Source: Sphingomonas limnosediminicola (GTDB taxonomy: Bacteria; Pseudomonadota; Alphaproteobacteria; Sphingomonadales; Sphingomonadaceae). Taken from it: a stretch of 64,000 bases of DNA. This document shows, piece by piece, positions 27,129-35,500 of this stretch. Where the stretch lies: the NCBI RefSeq assembly GCF_039537965.1, contig NZ_BAABBM010000001.1, positions 2,145,501-2,209,500 on the forward strand, written 5' to 3'. The position numbers were made by a program, and so were the translations under genes. Numbering within the stretch: the stretch's first letter is position 1; each line of letters begins with the position of its first letter. The notes beneath the pieces are model-generated. The model saw nothing but the letters and a program-made list of their open reading frames with translations. It made no database searches and was not told the DNA's origin.

Positions 27129-28277
27129 ATGGCCGCGCAATCACTCGCCGAAGAGGTCGCGAAGCTCGGGCAGACCGTGATGGTCCTCCAGGGCGGCGGT
27201 GCGCTCGGCGCTTATCAAGTCGGCGTCTATGAGGCGCTACACGAGGCCGGGATCGGCCCGCAGTGGGTCATCGGGACCTCGATTGGCGCCATCAACGCCG
27301 CCCTGATTGCCGGCAGCAAGCCGGACGAACGGATCGAGAAATTGTGCGAGTTCTGGTCGCTGGTTCAAAACGACATGTTCGTGCCCGGCGGCCTGCCCGC
27401 GTGGCTTGCAACGGCGACTCGCAACATGATGGCGGTTAGCAGCGGCGTTCCTTCTTTCTTCAACCCAAACCCGCTCGCTTTCTCCAGCCCGCACTATCGG
27501 CTGGGCGCGGAATCCGCCGGTTATTACTCGGTTTCGCCGCTGCGCCGCACGCTCGAGAAGCTCATCGACCTCGACCAGCTCAATAGCGACACGACCCGCA
27601 TCACGGTCGGCGCTTCGAGCGTCCGCACCGCCGAGATGCGTTACTTCGATTCACGCGACATGCCGCTGACGATCGATCACATCATGGCATCAGGCGCGCT
27701 TCCACCCGGCTTCCCACCCGTACGCATCGACGGCGAGCTCTATTGGGACGGTGGCATCCTTTCGAATACGCCGGTCGAGGTGGTGTTCGACGATAATCCC
27801 CGCCGCGACGGCCTAATCTTCGCGGTGCACATTTGGAACCCGCACGGTCCGGAGCCAGAGACCATCTGGGAAGTGATGAACCGCCAGAAAGATGTTCAAT
27901 ATTCGAGCCGCGCCGCAGCGCAGATCAAGCGACAGCGCCAGCTCCATCGCATGCGGCACGTCATCGCCGAACTGTGCAAATATGTGCCGGCGGAACGGAA
28001 GCTAGACAATCGCTACGCCGAGATGGCGGAGTACGGGTGCCTGACGCGGATGCATGTCGTGCGCCTTCTTGCGCCGGCCATCGATCACGAGGATCACAGC
28101 AAGGATATCGACTTCAGCGCGCACGGCATTCGCCGTCGCCGTGAGGCCGGCTACTCCGACACGATGAAGACGCTCGAACGGGCGCCCTGGCGCGAGCCGG
28201 TCGATGACATCGAGGGCTTCATCCTGCACGAGGCGAGCGGCGGGAACATGATAAAAACCCCCGCGGCCGCGCGCTGA
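27129..28277 (+). CDS. Patatin-like phospholipase with DUF3734-type tail
   Basis: A 382-residue patatin-family serine hydrolase. The oxyanion loop QGGGALGAYQVG is at residues 21–32, the nucleophile S51 in GTSIG, and the dyad aspartate in YWDGGILSNTP. The C-terminal half (HIWNPHGPEPETIWEVMNRQ onward) matches the DUF3734 extension. It begins directly after the 3-hydroxybutyrate dehydrogenase-like gene; this pairing recurs in Proteobacteria and points to mobilisation of storage polymer or lipid. No export signal is visible, so it should act in the cytoplasm or at the inner membrane. Confidence 0.87.
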   Translation: MAAQSLAEEVAKLGQTVMVLQGGGALGAYQVGVYEALHEAGIGPQWVIGTSIGAINAALIAGSKPDERIEKLCEFWSLVQNDMFVPGGLPAWLATATRNMMAVSSGVPSFFNPNPLAFSSPHYRLGAESAGYYSVSPLRRTLEKLIDLDQLNSDTTRITVGASSVRTAEMRYFDSRDMPLTIDHIMASGALPPGFPPVRIDGELYWDGGILSNTPVEVVFDDNPRRDGLIFAVHIWNPHGPEPETIWEVMNRQKDVQYSSRAAAQIKRQRQLHRMRHVIAELCKYVPAERKLDNRYAEMAEYGCLTRMHVVRLLAPAIDHEDHSKDIDFSAHGIRRRREAGYSDTMKTLERAPWREPVDDIEGFILHEASGGNMIKTPAAAR

Positions 28278-28287
28278 CGAGATTACG

Positions 28288-28881
28288 ATGCAGCCGCCGT
28301 CCTCCCCCCTGTCAGTCGCCGTCCTGCTCGGCTCGGTTCGCCGTGACCGCATGGGCATTCGCGCCGCCAGGCTTGTCGTCCGCGAGCTCGAACGCCGGGG
28401 GCATAGCGTCCATTTCGTCGACCCGGCCGAACTTCAGCTCCCTTTGCTCGATCGCATGTACAAGGAGCATCCAGCGGGCGAGGCACCCGAGGCACTCGAG
28501 CGGCTGGCCAAGCTCTACCGAAGCGTCGACGGCTTCCTGGTCGTCAGCGGCGAATATAACCACGGCATTCCGCCGGCGCTGAAGAACCTCCTCGATCATT
28601 TCCTGGAGGAGTATTTCTGGCGGCCCTCGGGAATCGTCTGCTACTCCGCCGGAATCTTCGGTGGCGTTCGCGCCGCGATGCAACTGCGCATGACGCTTGC
28701 TGAGCTCGGCATGCCGAGCATTCCGAGCCTGCTCCCGATTCCGCGCATCGGTCAGTCTCTCGACGACGACGGTGTCCCGGTCGAGTCGATCACCGCGCAA
28801 TCGATGAACCGCTTCCTCGACGAGTTCATTTGGTACGCCGGAGCACTTGCCGCCGGTCGCGCCCAAGGCACGCCATACTGA
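28288..28881 (+). CDS. NADPH-dependent FMN reductase family protein
   Basis: A 197-residue flavodoxin-fold protein. VLLGSVRRDRMGIRAARLV forms the phosphate-binding loop for FMN and SGEYNHGIPPALKNLLDHF is the hallmark of the NADPH-dependent FMN reductase/azoreductase group. It follows the patatin gene by ten bases on the same strand and is probably in the same operon. Candidate roles are quinone reduction or supply of reduced flavin. The flavin halogenases of the window need FADH2, but there is no direct link to them. Confidence 0.87.
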   Translation: MQPPSSPLSVAVLLGSVRRDRMGIRAARLVVRELERRGHSVHFVDPAELQLPLLDRMYKEHPAGEAPEALERLAKLYRSVDGFLVVSGEYNHGIPPALKNLLDHFLEEYFWRPSGIVCYSAGIFGGVRAAMQLRMTLAELGMPSIPSLLPIPRIGQSLDDDGVPVESITAQSMNRFLDEFIWYAGALAAGRAQGTPY

Positions 28882-28981
28882 GCGCCATAGGCGCCGCGCA
28901 TGAACATCATGCGCAATCGCAATTTCACTGAGGCCGACCAAAGAGCGAGAATTCTCCGGTACTCGAAGAAGGAGACCGGCG

Positions 28982-29503
28982 ATGCGCCGAAAACTGAAGA
29001 AAGTGGACCTCCAGTTCCTCGCCCTGCTGCTGCTTGCAGGCCCCGCGTCGATCGTCTCGCCGATCCTGGCGCCGGCTCATTCCGCAGTTCCCGTGGCATC
29101 AGCGCCTGGCGAAGGTGTGATCAAGCTGCGCAGCGACTACGGCTTCGATGAGACCATCGTGCGCCTGAAAGGCGACATCGCGGCGAAGGGCATTCGCTTC
29201 TTCGACGAAATCGACCACACCAAACTCGGCGCACGCGCAAACCTAACGATTAATCGTTCGACGTTGCTGTTGTTCGGCAATCCGCCGTTGGGCGTCCAGT
29301 TCCTCCAGTCGAATCCCATTGCCGGTCTCGATTGGCCAGTGCGCATGCTCGTCACGCAGGACGACGACGGAACCGTTTGGGTAAGTTGGACCGACTTCTC
29401 ATTCGTCGCCGGCCGCTACCATCTCCGCGATCGCGATGCACAGATCAAGATGGCGACCGAAGTCGCCGCCTCGATCGCCTCAGCCGCAAGGAAACAGCCA
29501 TGA
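28982..29503 (+). CDS. Exported DUF302 protein
   Basis: A 173-residue protein with an N-terminal signal or anchor (FLALLLLAGPASIVSPILAPA) and a DUF302 domain from about residue 50 on: SDYGFDETIVRLKGDIAAKG, then FDEIDHT, then LLLFGNPPLGVQFLQSNP. DUF302 folds resemble small ligand-binding sheets of unknown function. AAGGAGA lies just before ATG 28982. Its stop overlaps the start of the 57-residue gene (ATGA), which in turn overlaps the membrane-protein gene, so the three are a coupled unit. Confidence 0.85.
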   Translation: MRRKLKKVDLQFLALLLLAGPASIVSPILAPAHSAVPVASAPGEGVIKLRSDYGFDETIVRLKGDIAAKGIRFFDEIDHTKLGARANLTINRSTLLLFGNPPLGVQFLQSNPIAGLDWPVRMLVTQDDDGTVWVSWTDFSFVAGRYHLRDRDAQIKMATEVAASIASAARKQP

Positions 29504-29673
29504 AGTCCAACCACACTTGTCGCGACATTTCCGGTCCGCTTCTGCGCCGCGACCTGCTCGCCATGTTCGCTTACGTGAACCGCAACGGCCGCAGCTCGAA
29601 ATGCGTCGACGGAACGTTCGGCGATGCCGAAGTGCATCTTGAGCGACTTGCGGCTGCCGCCGGAATGCAATGA
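29500..29673 (+). CDS. 57-residue protein with two cysteines, function unknown
   Basis: A very small gene supported by its four-base overlaps at both ends (ATGA with the DUF302 gene upstream and ATGA with the membrane-protein gene downstream) and by continuous reading. The product, 57 residues, is basic near the N-terminus, has C7 and C35, and ends in an amphipathic helix (VHLERLAAAAGM). No signal peptide or membrane span is visible. I do not recognise a family. Context suggests a partner of the DUF302 or the membrane protein. Confidence 0.65.
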   Translation: MKSNHTCRDISGPLLRRDLLAMFAYVNRNGRSSKCVDGTFGDAEVHLERLAAAAGMQ

Positions 29674-31199
29674 CCGCAAGAACTCGGGACGCTCTTCAGG
29701 GGAGCCTCCCGCAACTGAACGGGAGGCTCCTCTTATTATGTCGTGCGCTGCTTTGCGCGTTCGCCATCGCCGCCGTCGTCATTGCGATCCTGTTGCCAAT
29801 CCGCAGCCCCTTAGAAGCTGCGGTTTACGGCCTGCGCTTGTCCAAGGCGGTTGTGCTCATCACGATCGCCGGCATCCTCGCCTTTCGCCGGCCGCGTGAC
29901 CCGGTCGCTGCGCTGTTAGCAATCACCCTGCTCAGCTGGACAATCACCAGCAGCTTCGACTTTGGGACTGAAACCGTCCTCCTTCAGACTCTCGATCATG
30001 GACGCTTTCTGTTGTTTGCGCTGACATTGCTGCTCTTCCCGGACGGTCTTTGGCAGCCAGGTTGGACACGGCCGGTGGCAGGCTGCAGCGTCGCGGTATT
30101 CTTGATCGGTATTTGCGAAGCGGCGGGCCTGCTGCACACGCGCGTCTTTCTCCCACTCGCGATCGCGTGCGTCTTTGCCGGGATCGGATCGCTCGTGACG
30201 CGTTTTCGGAATGCCCGCACATTCGCTTTGCGGCAGCGGCTCAAGTGGGTCGCGCTCGGGCTCTTGGCCGGCGTCAGCATGATCCTCGCGGCTCGGGCGG
30301 GTTTGGCGTGGTCGGGTTCGAAGGCCATGGCTTTCCTGTGGGAAGCATTGTTCCAGCTAGGCATCATGGCGATCGCACTCGGTTTTGTGGCGTCGCTCAC
30401 CAGCTATCGGCTGTTCGATGCTGAAGCCGCGATCAGCCGCTCGGCGGGTTATGCGCTCCTGACAATCGCATTGGTTGCGACTTTCGGCGGCGCCGAAGCG
30501 CTGATCGAGAACCTTGGACAATTGTACCTGGGAAGTGGCGTCGGTAGCATTTCGGGCGCGATGGCCGCGGCAGTCGCGGCAGTGCTTCTAAACCCGCTCC
30601 ACGGGCGCATCACCGACTGGGCCGAGCAGCGCTTTCAGCCCGACCTGGCCACTTTAAAAATGGAGCTACCCCACGTCGCCTCACGCGAGGCCGCGAAAGG
30701 ATCCACGCGCGGATTGGGCGCAGAAGTCCTTCCGCTCATCGGCGCAGCCGTACATGCGACGAGATGCGCAATGTTGGTCGACGATCAGATTGTCTCCGCC
30801 GACGGAATTACCCTCTCCGCTGCACGACTATGGGCGCGAAGTCAGAAGTCCGAAGTCTCCGCATCATCCGGCGGCATGTGGTGCGACCCCCTGTTCCCGG
30901 TCCGCCTGCGACTAGGAACCACTCCCTCCGGCAACGCGGCTTGGCTTCTTCTCGGTCCTCGACCCGACGGTACTTTCTACCGGCGGGAAGACACAGCGGC
31001 CCTCCGCTCTATCCTTCCGGCAATCGGGCAGGCGCTGACGACCACGCTCGCGCGCGAAGCCATCGACGCCGCGATTGCCAGCCGTGAACGCAAGTTTCGC
31101 AGGGACCTTGAGGCGCTCAATGCCCGAATGGAGCGAACCGAAGTCACGTTGCGAGAAGTCGTGGCACGTGGTGCGCGCCCTTATCTCGGTCGCGCATAG
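29670..31199 (+). CDS. Multi-pass membrane protein with GAF-like domain, no kinase
   Basis: A 509-residue protein with an N-terminal set of about seven or eight membrane helices (residues 20–310) of the kind seen in 7TM sensor kinases, including RQRLKWVALGLL and YRLFDAEAAISRSAGYALLT. A GAF-like region follows (LLLGPRPDGTFYRREDTAAL and nearby), then a terminal coiled coil (FRRDLEALNARMERTEVTL). No HisKA or HATPase domain and no output domain is encoded, so it resembles a sensor without its enzyme. It starts in an ATGA overlap with the 57-residue gene. Function unknown. Confidence 0.75.
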   Translation: MTARTRDALQGSLPQLNGRLLLLCRALLCAFAIAAVVIAILLPIRSPLEAAVYGLRLSKAVVLITIAGILAFRRPRDPVAALLAITLLSWTITSSFDFGTETVLLQTLDHGRFLLFALTLLLFPDGLWQPGWTRPVAGCSVAVFLIGICEAAGLLHTRVFLPLAIACVFAGIGSLVTRFRNARTFALRQRLKWVALGLLAGVSMILAARAGLAWSGSKAMAFLWEALFQLGIMAIALGFVASLTSYRLFDAEAAISRSAGYALLTIALVATFGGAEALIENLGQLYLGSGVGSISGAMAAAVAAVLLNPLHGRITDWAEQRFQPDLATLKMELPHVASREAAKGSTRGLGAEVLPLIGAAVHATRCAMLVDDQIVSADGITLSAARLWARSQKSEVSASSGGMWCDPLFPVRLRLGTTPSGNAAWLLLGPRPDGTFYRREDTAALRSILPAIGQALTTTLAREAIDAAIASRERKFRRDLEALNARMERTEVTLREVVARGARPYLGRA

Positions 31200-31209
31200 G
31201 AGAGGTAAT

Positions 31210-31242
31210 GGCAGGAATGGGTCCAAAGCTGCCGCTAAGCGG
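31210..31242. repeat. Dispersed intergenic repeat, copy C
   Basis: Contains GGCAGGAATGGGTCCAAAGC followed by TGCCGCTAAGCGG. The flanking GGCAG and CTGCC again form a short stem. It lies 11 bases after the membrane-protein stop and before the convergent tRNA-Phe, in noncoding DNA as are copies A and B. Confidence 0.6.
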
Positions 31243-31375
31243 AACGTTCGCTTACGGCCATTCCCTTACGTAGAGCCGAAAGCCTACGACTTTAGAAAGG
31301 ACCACAGAACTGCCACCTCCAGCCTTACGGGGGCATCGGACCAGAATTAGGTGGTCGTTACACAGAGGTCACGAA

Positions 31376-31451
31376 TGGTGCCCAGGGGCGGGATCGAACC
31401 ACCGACACCGTGATTTTCAGTCACGTGCTCTACCAACTGAGCTACCTGGGC
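31376..31451 (-). tRNA. tRNA-Phe (GAA)
   Basis: The minus strand folds into a complete cloverleaf of 76 bases including an encoded CCA. The acceptor arms GCCCAGG and CCTGGGC pair fully, the D-arm reads GCTC-AGTTGGTA-GAGC, the anticodon stem CGTGA/TCACG encloses loop CTGAAAA with anticodon GAA (bases 31416–31418), and the T-arm carries TTCGATC. Discriminator base is A. It lies downstream of the minus-strand run S9 peptidase–infA–maf–RNase–yacG. Confidence 0.97.
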
Positions 31452-31491
31452 TCTCGAACCGGACGGGACGCCCGCTCAAGCGACCGGCTCA

Positions 31492-31692
31492 CTAACCGTC
31501 GCCATCCTCGCTGTCCACCCTCGGCATGAGGTCTCGCTCCTCCGCCGGCGGGCCGGGGATGCTATATCCGCCGCCAAGCCACTTGAGCAGGTCGCGGTCC
31601 TTACAGCCGCGGCTGCAAAAGGGCGCGTACTCAGGGGACTGAGGCGAGCGGCAGAGCGGGCAGGTGTCCGTTCGTTTAGAGCTTTTCGGCAT
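31492..31692 (-). CDS. yacG: DNA gyrase inhibitor YacG, zinc protein
   Basis: A 66-residue zinc-binding protein with four ligands C11, C14, C26 and C30 (CPLC and CSRGC) followed by RDLLKWLGGGYSIPG, the typical YacG core. YacG binds the GyrB subunit and inhibits DNA gyrase in E. coli. ATG 31692 gives the family length; it overlaps the end of the RNase E/G-like gene by 17 bases. The acidic tail is shorter than in E. coli but otherwise normal. Confidence 0.9.
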   Translation of the reverse strand: MPKSSKRTDTCPLCRSPQSPEYAPFCSRGCKDRDLLKWLGGGYSIPGPPAEERDLMPRVDSEDGDG

Positions 31693-32632
31693 ATCCGCCT
31701 GCAATGGGGAGGGATGGGTCGGCACGCAACTCGACCGCGCCACCAATTTGGCGCGACAGCTCGTCCAGCCAACCCGAACATGCCTCCAGCGCGGCAATCA
31801 GTGCCGGGTGAGCGACCAGGCGCTTGGCGCCCGGCGCGTCCATCGCTGCATGTCTGAGCAAGGCGCGCGCTTCAAAATTCGCGCGGTCCTGCGCCAGCTC
31901 GACGAGCGACGCGCGATGGCGCGGGCGGACGATCTGGACGAAGCCGAAGCCGTTCACCACCGTTCGTTCGAACGGCTGCGGGAGCGCGTCATCGATCCTT
32001 GCTCCAGCGGATTGACGCGCCGCTTTGCTCCCAGCTGTCGGCAAATCGATCCCGATCGATCCGCCGATGTCGAGCCGGCGGGTCGCCTCGGCGGCTGCGG
32101 AGGCGCCGCGCTCGGCGAGCTCGTCAGGCGGCATAAGGCCATCGACGTCGATCAGGGTCATCGCGGGCGTCGGCGAGATGCGAAGCTCGCCGCCTGCAAA
32201 GCGAACGATCCCACTTCGCGCTTCTTCCAGCAGGTCATTCCAGCCAAGCGCCGCCAGCTCATCGCGGGGCGAAGGGAAAGGTAGTTGGTTGCCCGCTGGC
32301 GCAATTGCGGGCCGGGGCTGCTCGTCGGTGATGCGTGCCAGCGGTCGCTTCCATGGCTCGGCGCCGGGAATGGCCTCACGTGTCACCTCGATGTTCAAGG
32401 CAGAGCCCTCCGTCGCGCCGCCAGCGCCGCGGGGTAGGAGATATTCGCGATTTTCTGCATCACGCGCGACGGCATTCCGGCCGCCGGTTCCGACGCTTGC
32501 CAACCGTCCGGCCAGAACGCTTCCGGCTCGCGGCGATCCATCCAGCTCGATCCGCGCCTCGACGATCTCGCCATCCTGTACAAGCACCGATCGGATCTCG
32601 CCGATCCCGCGCTCGATCAGCCATTCAGGCAA
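31676..32632 (-). CDS. Compact ribonuclease E/G-like protein
   Basis: A 318-residue member of the RNase E/G family, well short of the 480 or more residues of RNase G. Residues 1–120 contain an S1-like segment (GSVLAGRLASVGTGGRNAVA region). The catalytic part keeps both magnesium-binding aspartates, D162 in MTLIDVDG and D196 in GSIGIDLP, corresponding to D303 and D346 of E. coli RNase E. The 5'-sensor region and the CPxC zinc link needed for tetramers appear to be missing, so it may act as a monomer. It overlaps maf by eight bases and yacG by 17. Short versions at this position in related genomes are usually called ribonuclease. Confidence 0.8.
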   Translation of the reverse strand: MPEWLIERGIGEIRSVLVQDGEIVEARIELDGSPRAGSVLAGRLASVGTGGRNAVARDAENREYLLPRGAGGATEGSALNIEVTREAIPGAEPWKRPLARITDEQPRPAIAPAGNQLPFPSPRDELAALGWNDLLEEARSGIVRFAGGELRISPTPAMTLIDVDGLMPPDELAERGASAAAEATRRLDIGGSIGIDLPTAGSKAARQSAGARIDDALPQPFERTVVNGFGFVQIVRPRHRASLVELAQDRANFEARALLRHAAMDAPGAKRLVAHPALIAALEACSGWLDELSRQIGGAVELRADPSLPIAGGYAEKL

Positions 32633-33197
32633 GCGGATATCCCGCGCTTTTCAGCAGCATGCGCGTCTCGGCGACGGGCAAGCCGACGACGTTCGAATAG
32701 CTGCCGGCGATGTGGCGGACATAGACTTCGCCATAGCCCTGCAGCGCATAGCCGCCGGCCTTGCCCTGCCATTCGCCATGCGCTGCGTAGAAGTCGATCT
32801 CCTGTTTTGAGAGACCCTTCATCCCAATCATCGTCACGACCAGCCGCTGGCGGATTTGGCCGCCGGGAATTGCGAGTGCGACGCCGGTCATCACGCGGTG
32901 GCGGCGTCCGGAGAGTAGTCGCATACACTCACGCAGCGTCTCTTCATCCTCGACTTTGGGGAGAATCCGGCGGCCGACGGCGACCACGGTGTCGGCTGCC
33001 AGAACAAACGCGTCAGGTTCACGCGCCGCAATCGCCGCCGCCTTTTCGCGCGCCAGCCGCGATGCATGCACACGCGGAAGCTCGCCCTTGGGCACGCTTT
33101 CGTCGATTTCGGCGGGCATCACGGCGTCAGGGGTGACGCCGATGCGAGCAAGAAGGTCGATACGGCGCGGGCTCGCCGAGGCGAGGATCAGCCGCAT
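32625..33197 (-). CDS. maf: Maf-like nucleotide pyrophosphatase
   Basis: A 190-residue house-cleaning NTP pyrophosphatase that removes noncanonical dTTP/UTP-type nucleotides. The N-terminal LILASASPRRIDLLARIG loop, EIDES, the ADTVV motif (VLAADTVVAVG), and GKAGGYALQGYG are all present. It lies six bases after infA and overlaps the RNase gene by eight bases, so it is embedded in the minus-strand operon. Family and length are normal. Confidence 0.93.
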   Translation of the reverse strand: MRLILASASPRRIDLLARIGVTPDAVMPAEIDESVPKGELPRVHASRLAREKAAAIAAREPDAFVLAADTVVAVGRRILPKVEDEETLRECMRLLSGRRHRVMTGVALAIPGGQIRQRLVVTMIGMKGLSKQEIDFYAAHGEWQGKAGGYALQGYGEVYVRHIAGSYSNVVGLPVAETRMLLKSAGYPLA

Positions 33198-33203
33198 GAA
33201 TGA

Positions 33204-33455
33204 TTAGCCCGTGTAGCCGGGCGGCCCTCCGCGGCCGGGCATGAAGCGGTAGGTGATCCGGCCCTTGGTGAGGTCGTACGGCGTCAGTTCGACGAGCACT
33301 TCGTCGCCGGTGAGGACGCGGATGCGGTTCTTGCGCATCTTGCCGGCCGTGTGACCGAGGATCTCATGGCCGTTCTCAAGCTCGACGCGGAACATGGCAT
33401 TGGGCAGCAGTTCGACCACCCGGCCCCGCATCTCGAGCAATTCTTCCTTGGCCAA
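33204..33455 (-). CDS. infA: Translation initiation factor IF-1, TTG start
   Basis: An 83-residue OB-fold protein with the IF-1 sequence [20 protein letters not shown] and [20 protein letters not shown]; the C-terminal extension [12 protein letters not shown] is longer than the 72-residue E. coli protein, as in many alphaproteobacteria. The start codon is TTG (33453–33455 read on the minus strand), with AAGGAAA about six bases upstream, and no ATG gives the conserved N-terminus. IF-1 occupies the ribosomal A-site during initiation. Upstream lies the S9 peptidase gene, separated by 73 bases. Confidence 0.95.
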   Translation of the reverse strand: MAKEELLEMRGRVVELLPNAMFRVELENGHEILGHTAGKMRKNRIRVLTGDEVLVELTPYDLTKGRITYRFMPGRGGPPGYTG

Positions 33456-33528
33456 GCGATTTCCTTTTGTTGTGCGCGAAAAGTCGCGGAGCCTTAGCCG
33501 CGACCCGCCGAAAAGGGAAGGCGGACGG

Positions 33529-35427
33529 TTAGGCCGGGTTGTACTTGTCGAGGAAGGCTTTGAGCTTCTTCAGGAACTCAAGCCTGTCTTCGCTGCGACT
33601 GAAATGGTGATCACCAAGCTTCTGCTCAAGATATTCATATGGTTTGCCAGCTTTTTGCAACTCGCTCACCAGCATCCGCGACTGCTTCACTGGGACGCGC
33701 TTGTCCTTGATCCCGTGTGCGATGAGGATTGGGGCGCCAAACTCCGCAGCATGAAACCTGGGAGAGACGGCCGAAAAGTCTGACGCCTGCTTTTTCCAAT
33801 AGCTCTCAACTCCTTTGCCGAGCAGGTTCCTATCGTAGCGGAGCATCGCGCCAAGATCGGAGATTCCGGCGTAGGAAACGGCACAGCGATAGTGCGGAAA
33901 GTCACGCTGCGCCGCGCGCATTGCCGCATATCCGCCATAGGAGCCGCCAACGATGCAGACTCGCTTGGGGTCGATCACCCCCTGATCGGCCAGATGGGTG
34001 ATCGCGTCGATCAGGTCGTCCTGCATCTTCAGACCCCACTGACCATTGCCGAGGTCATGGAAGGCCGTCCCGTAGCCGGTTGAACCGCGATAGTTCGGTT
34101 TGATCACTACATAACCCTGCTCGGCAAGGAATTGCGACCACCAGTCATATTCCTCAGAGTCACGAGCGCCGGGGCCGCCATGAGGCATCACGATGAGCGG
34201 CAGGTTCTTCGCCGACCGGCCCCGCGGCATGGTCAGTACGGCCTCGATATTCGTCCCGTCGCGCGCCTTGTAGCGAACCGTCGACACCTGAGAGAGCTTT
34301 CGGTTTGTAAGGATTTCGCTGTTCCACGAGATGCGCTGCATCTCTGCGAAGTCCGTGTCCCAGTAGTAAATCGCGCCGGCCTGCGAAGGATCTCCCACCT
34401 CGACCAGCAGCTTTTTGCGATCACAATTCCATGAGACGATGCGCGCATTGCCCGGCCCCAGCGACTTGTCCAAGTCGCCCTGAATTTCCTTCAGATAAGG
34501 GTCGAACCATTCATAGAACTTGCGGTTGCGGGCGATCCCCACCGCCGCAACGTCGTTTCCTGCCGCTGTGGCGACGAGAGTATCGACGTCGTAACGATCG
34601 TCCCCGAAGACCTTTTTCCCGAGCTTGAAGGTCGGCAGCTCCATTTCGTAAAGCGCGTCCCGACCCTCGCCATCGTCGAAGGCAAGTGCCGTTCCGTCGG
34701 TCCTGAAGACAACGGGCTCCGGGATGGAGTCCGCCTCACGTCCCGCCAGCTTTATCTTGTGGAAGTCGTCGCTAGCGGACGCTCGGTAGATGCCGCCGCG
34801 CTTCTTGCCTTCGTCCCAGATGACTCCGTAGCGGACGACCCCGTTTGAATCGGCGCTCCAGTTCCAAACACCATCGTGGGAGTAGACGACCTGTTTCGCT
34901 TTCCCCGTCGAAATGTCGACGTCGAACACGCTGGGGTACCATTCCGATTCGGTTTTAATCCCAGTCTCCTTCGACAGGAGGAGGCGAGGCGATCCGTCCT
35001 GCGCAATCCATATGACATCGTCGGCAACGAGGCCGGTCCGCTGAGGGTCGACGGCCAGCATCTTTTTCATGTCGGCGCTCACCCCAACGATGCTCGTCGC
35101 GTAGAGGTCTTCGCCGTACAGGTTTACCTCGTCGCCGACGCCGACGACGATCCAGTCGTTATTGACCCACCGCCACCAATTGATGTCGATGTCGCTCTGC
35201 GCCATCGAGACTGGCGCACCGCCGAACAAAGATTTGACCAGGAGAACCTGTTTTCCGCGGACCGCGATCTTTGCAACAATCTTGGTCCCGTCTGGCGACA
35301 GATCTGGCGATTCAATCGTCGGCAGCTCCGCGAAAGCCTCGATGGGCACCGCATCCGGCAATGGGCCCGCCAGTCCGCGTGCACTGGCGAACAGCGCCAG
35401 CCCACTAATCAGCACAGATTTACGCAC
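33529..35427 (-). CDS. Exported S9 family prolyl oligopeptidase-like peptidase
   Basis: A serine peptidase of about 632 residues starting at GTG 35427, with AGGGGGAGG just upstream; this gives a signal peptide ([20 protein letters not shown]), which a TTG at 35472 would bury. The N-terminal 350 residues form a beta-propeller and the C-terminal 250 an alpha/beta hydrolase. Nucleophile Ser is in GGSYGGYAA, the acid in [10 protein letters not shown] and the His in GDHHFS. The family cleaves short peptides, often dipeptidyl or acylaminoacyl substrates. Extracytoplasmic location is inferred from the signal. Confidence 0.9.
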   Translation of the reverse strand: MRKSVLISGLALFASARGLAGPLPDAVPIEAFAELPTIESPDLSPDGTKIVAKIAVRGKQVLLVKSLFGGAPVSMAQSDIDINWWRWVNNDWIVVGVGDEVNLYGEDLYATSIVGVSADMKKMLAVDPQRTGLVADDVIWIAQDGSPRLLLSKETGIKTESEWYPSVFDVDISTGKAKQVVYSHDGVWNWSADSNGVVRYGVIWDEGKKRGGIYRASASDDFHKIKLAGREADSIPEPVVFRTDGTALAFDDGEGRDALYEMELPTFKLGKKVFGDDRYDVDTLVATAAGNDVAAVGIARNRKFYEWFDPYLKEIQGDLDKSLGPGNARIVSWNCDRKKLLVEVGDPSQAGAIYYWDTDFAEMQRISWNSEILTNRKLSQVSTVRYKARDGTNIEAVLTMPRGRSAKNLPLIVMPHGGPGARDSEEYDWWSQFLAEQGYVVIKPNYRGSTGYGTAFHDLGNGQWGLKMQDDLIDAITHLADQGVIDPKRVCIVGGSYGGYAAMRAAQRDFPHYRCAVSYAGISDLGAMLRYDRNLLGKGVESYWKKQASDFSAVSPRFHAAEFGAPILIAHGIKDKRVPVKQSRMLVSELQKAGKPYEYLEQKLGDHHFSRSEDRLEFLKKLKAFLDKYNPA

Positions 35428-35500
35428 GAACGCCTCCCCCTGACTCGGCGGGGCGATGCTAACATTCGTCAATCAAAAGAAAAGGCTGGAACGACGAAGC

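Noticed and set aside
31243..31375. Possible small gene between the repeat and tRNA-Phe
   Set aside because: Only short frames without a ribosome-binding site; no family support.
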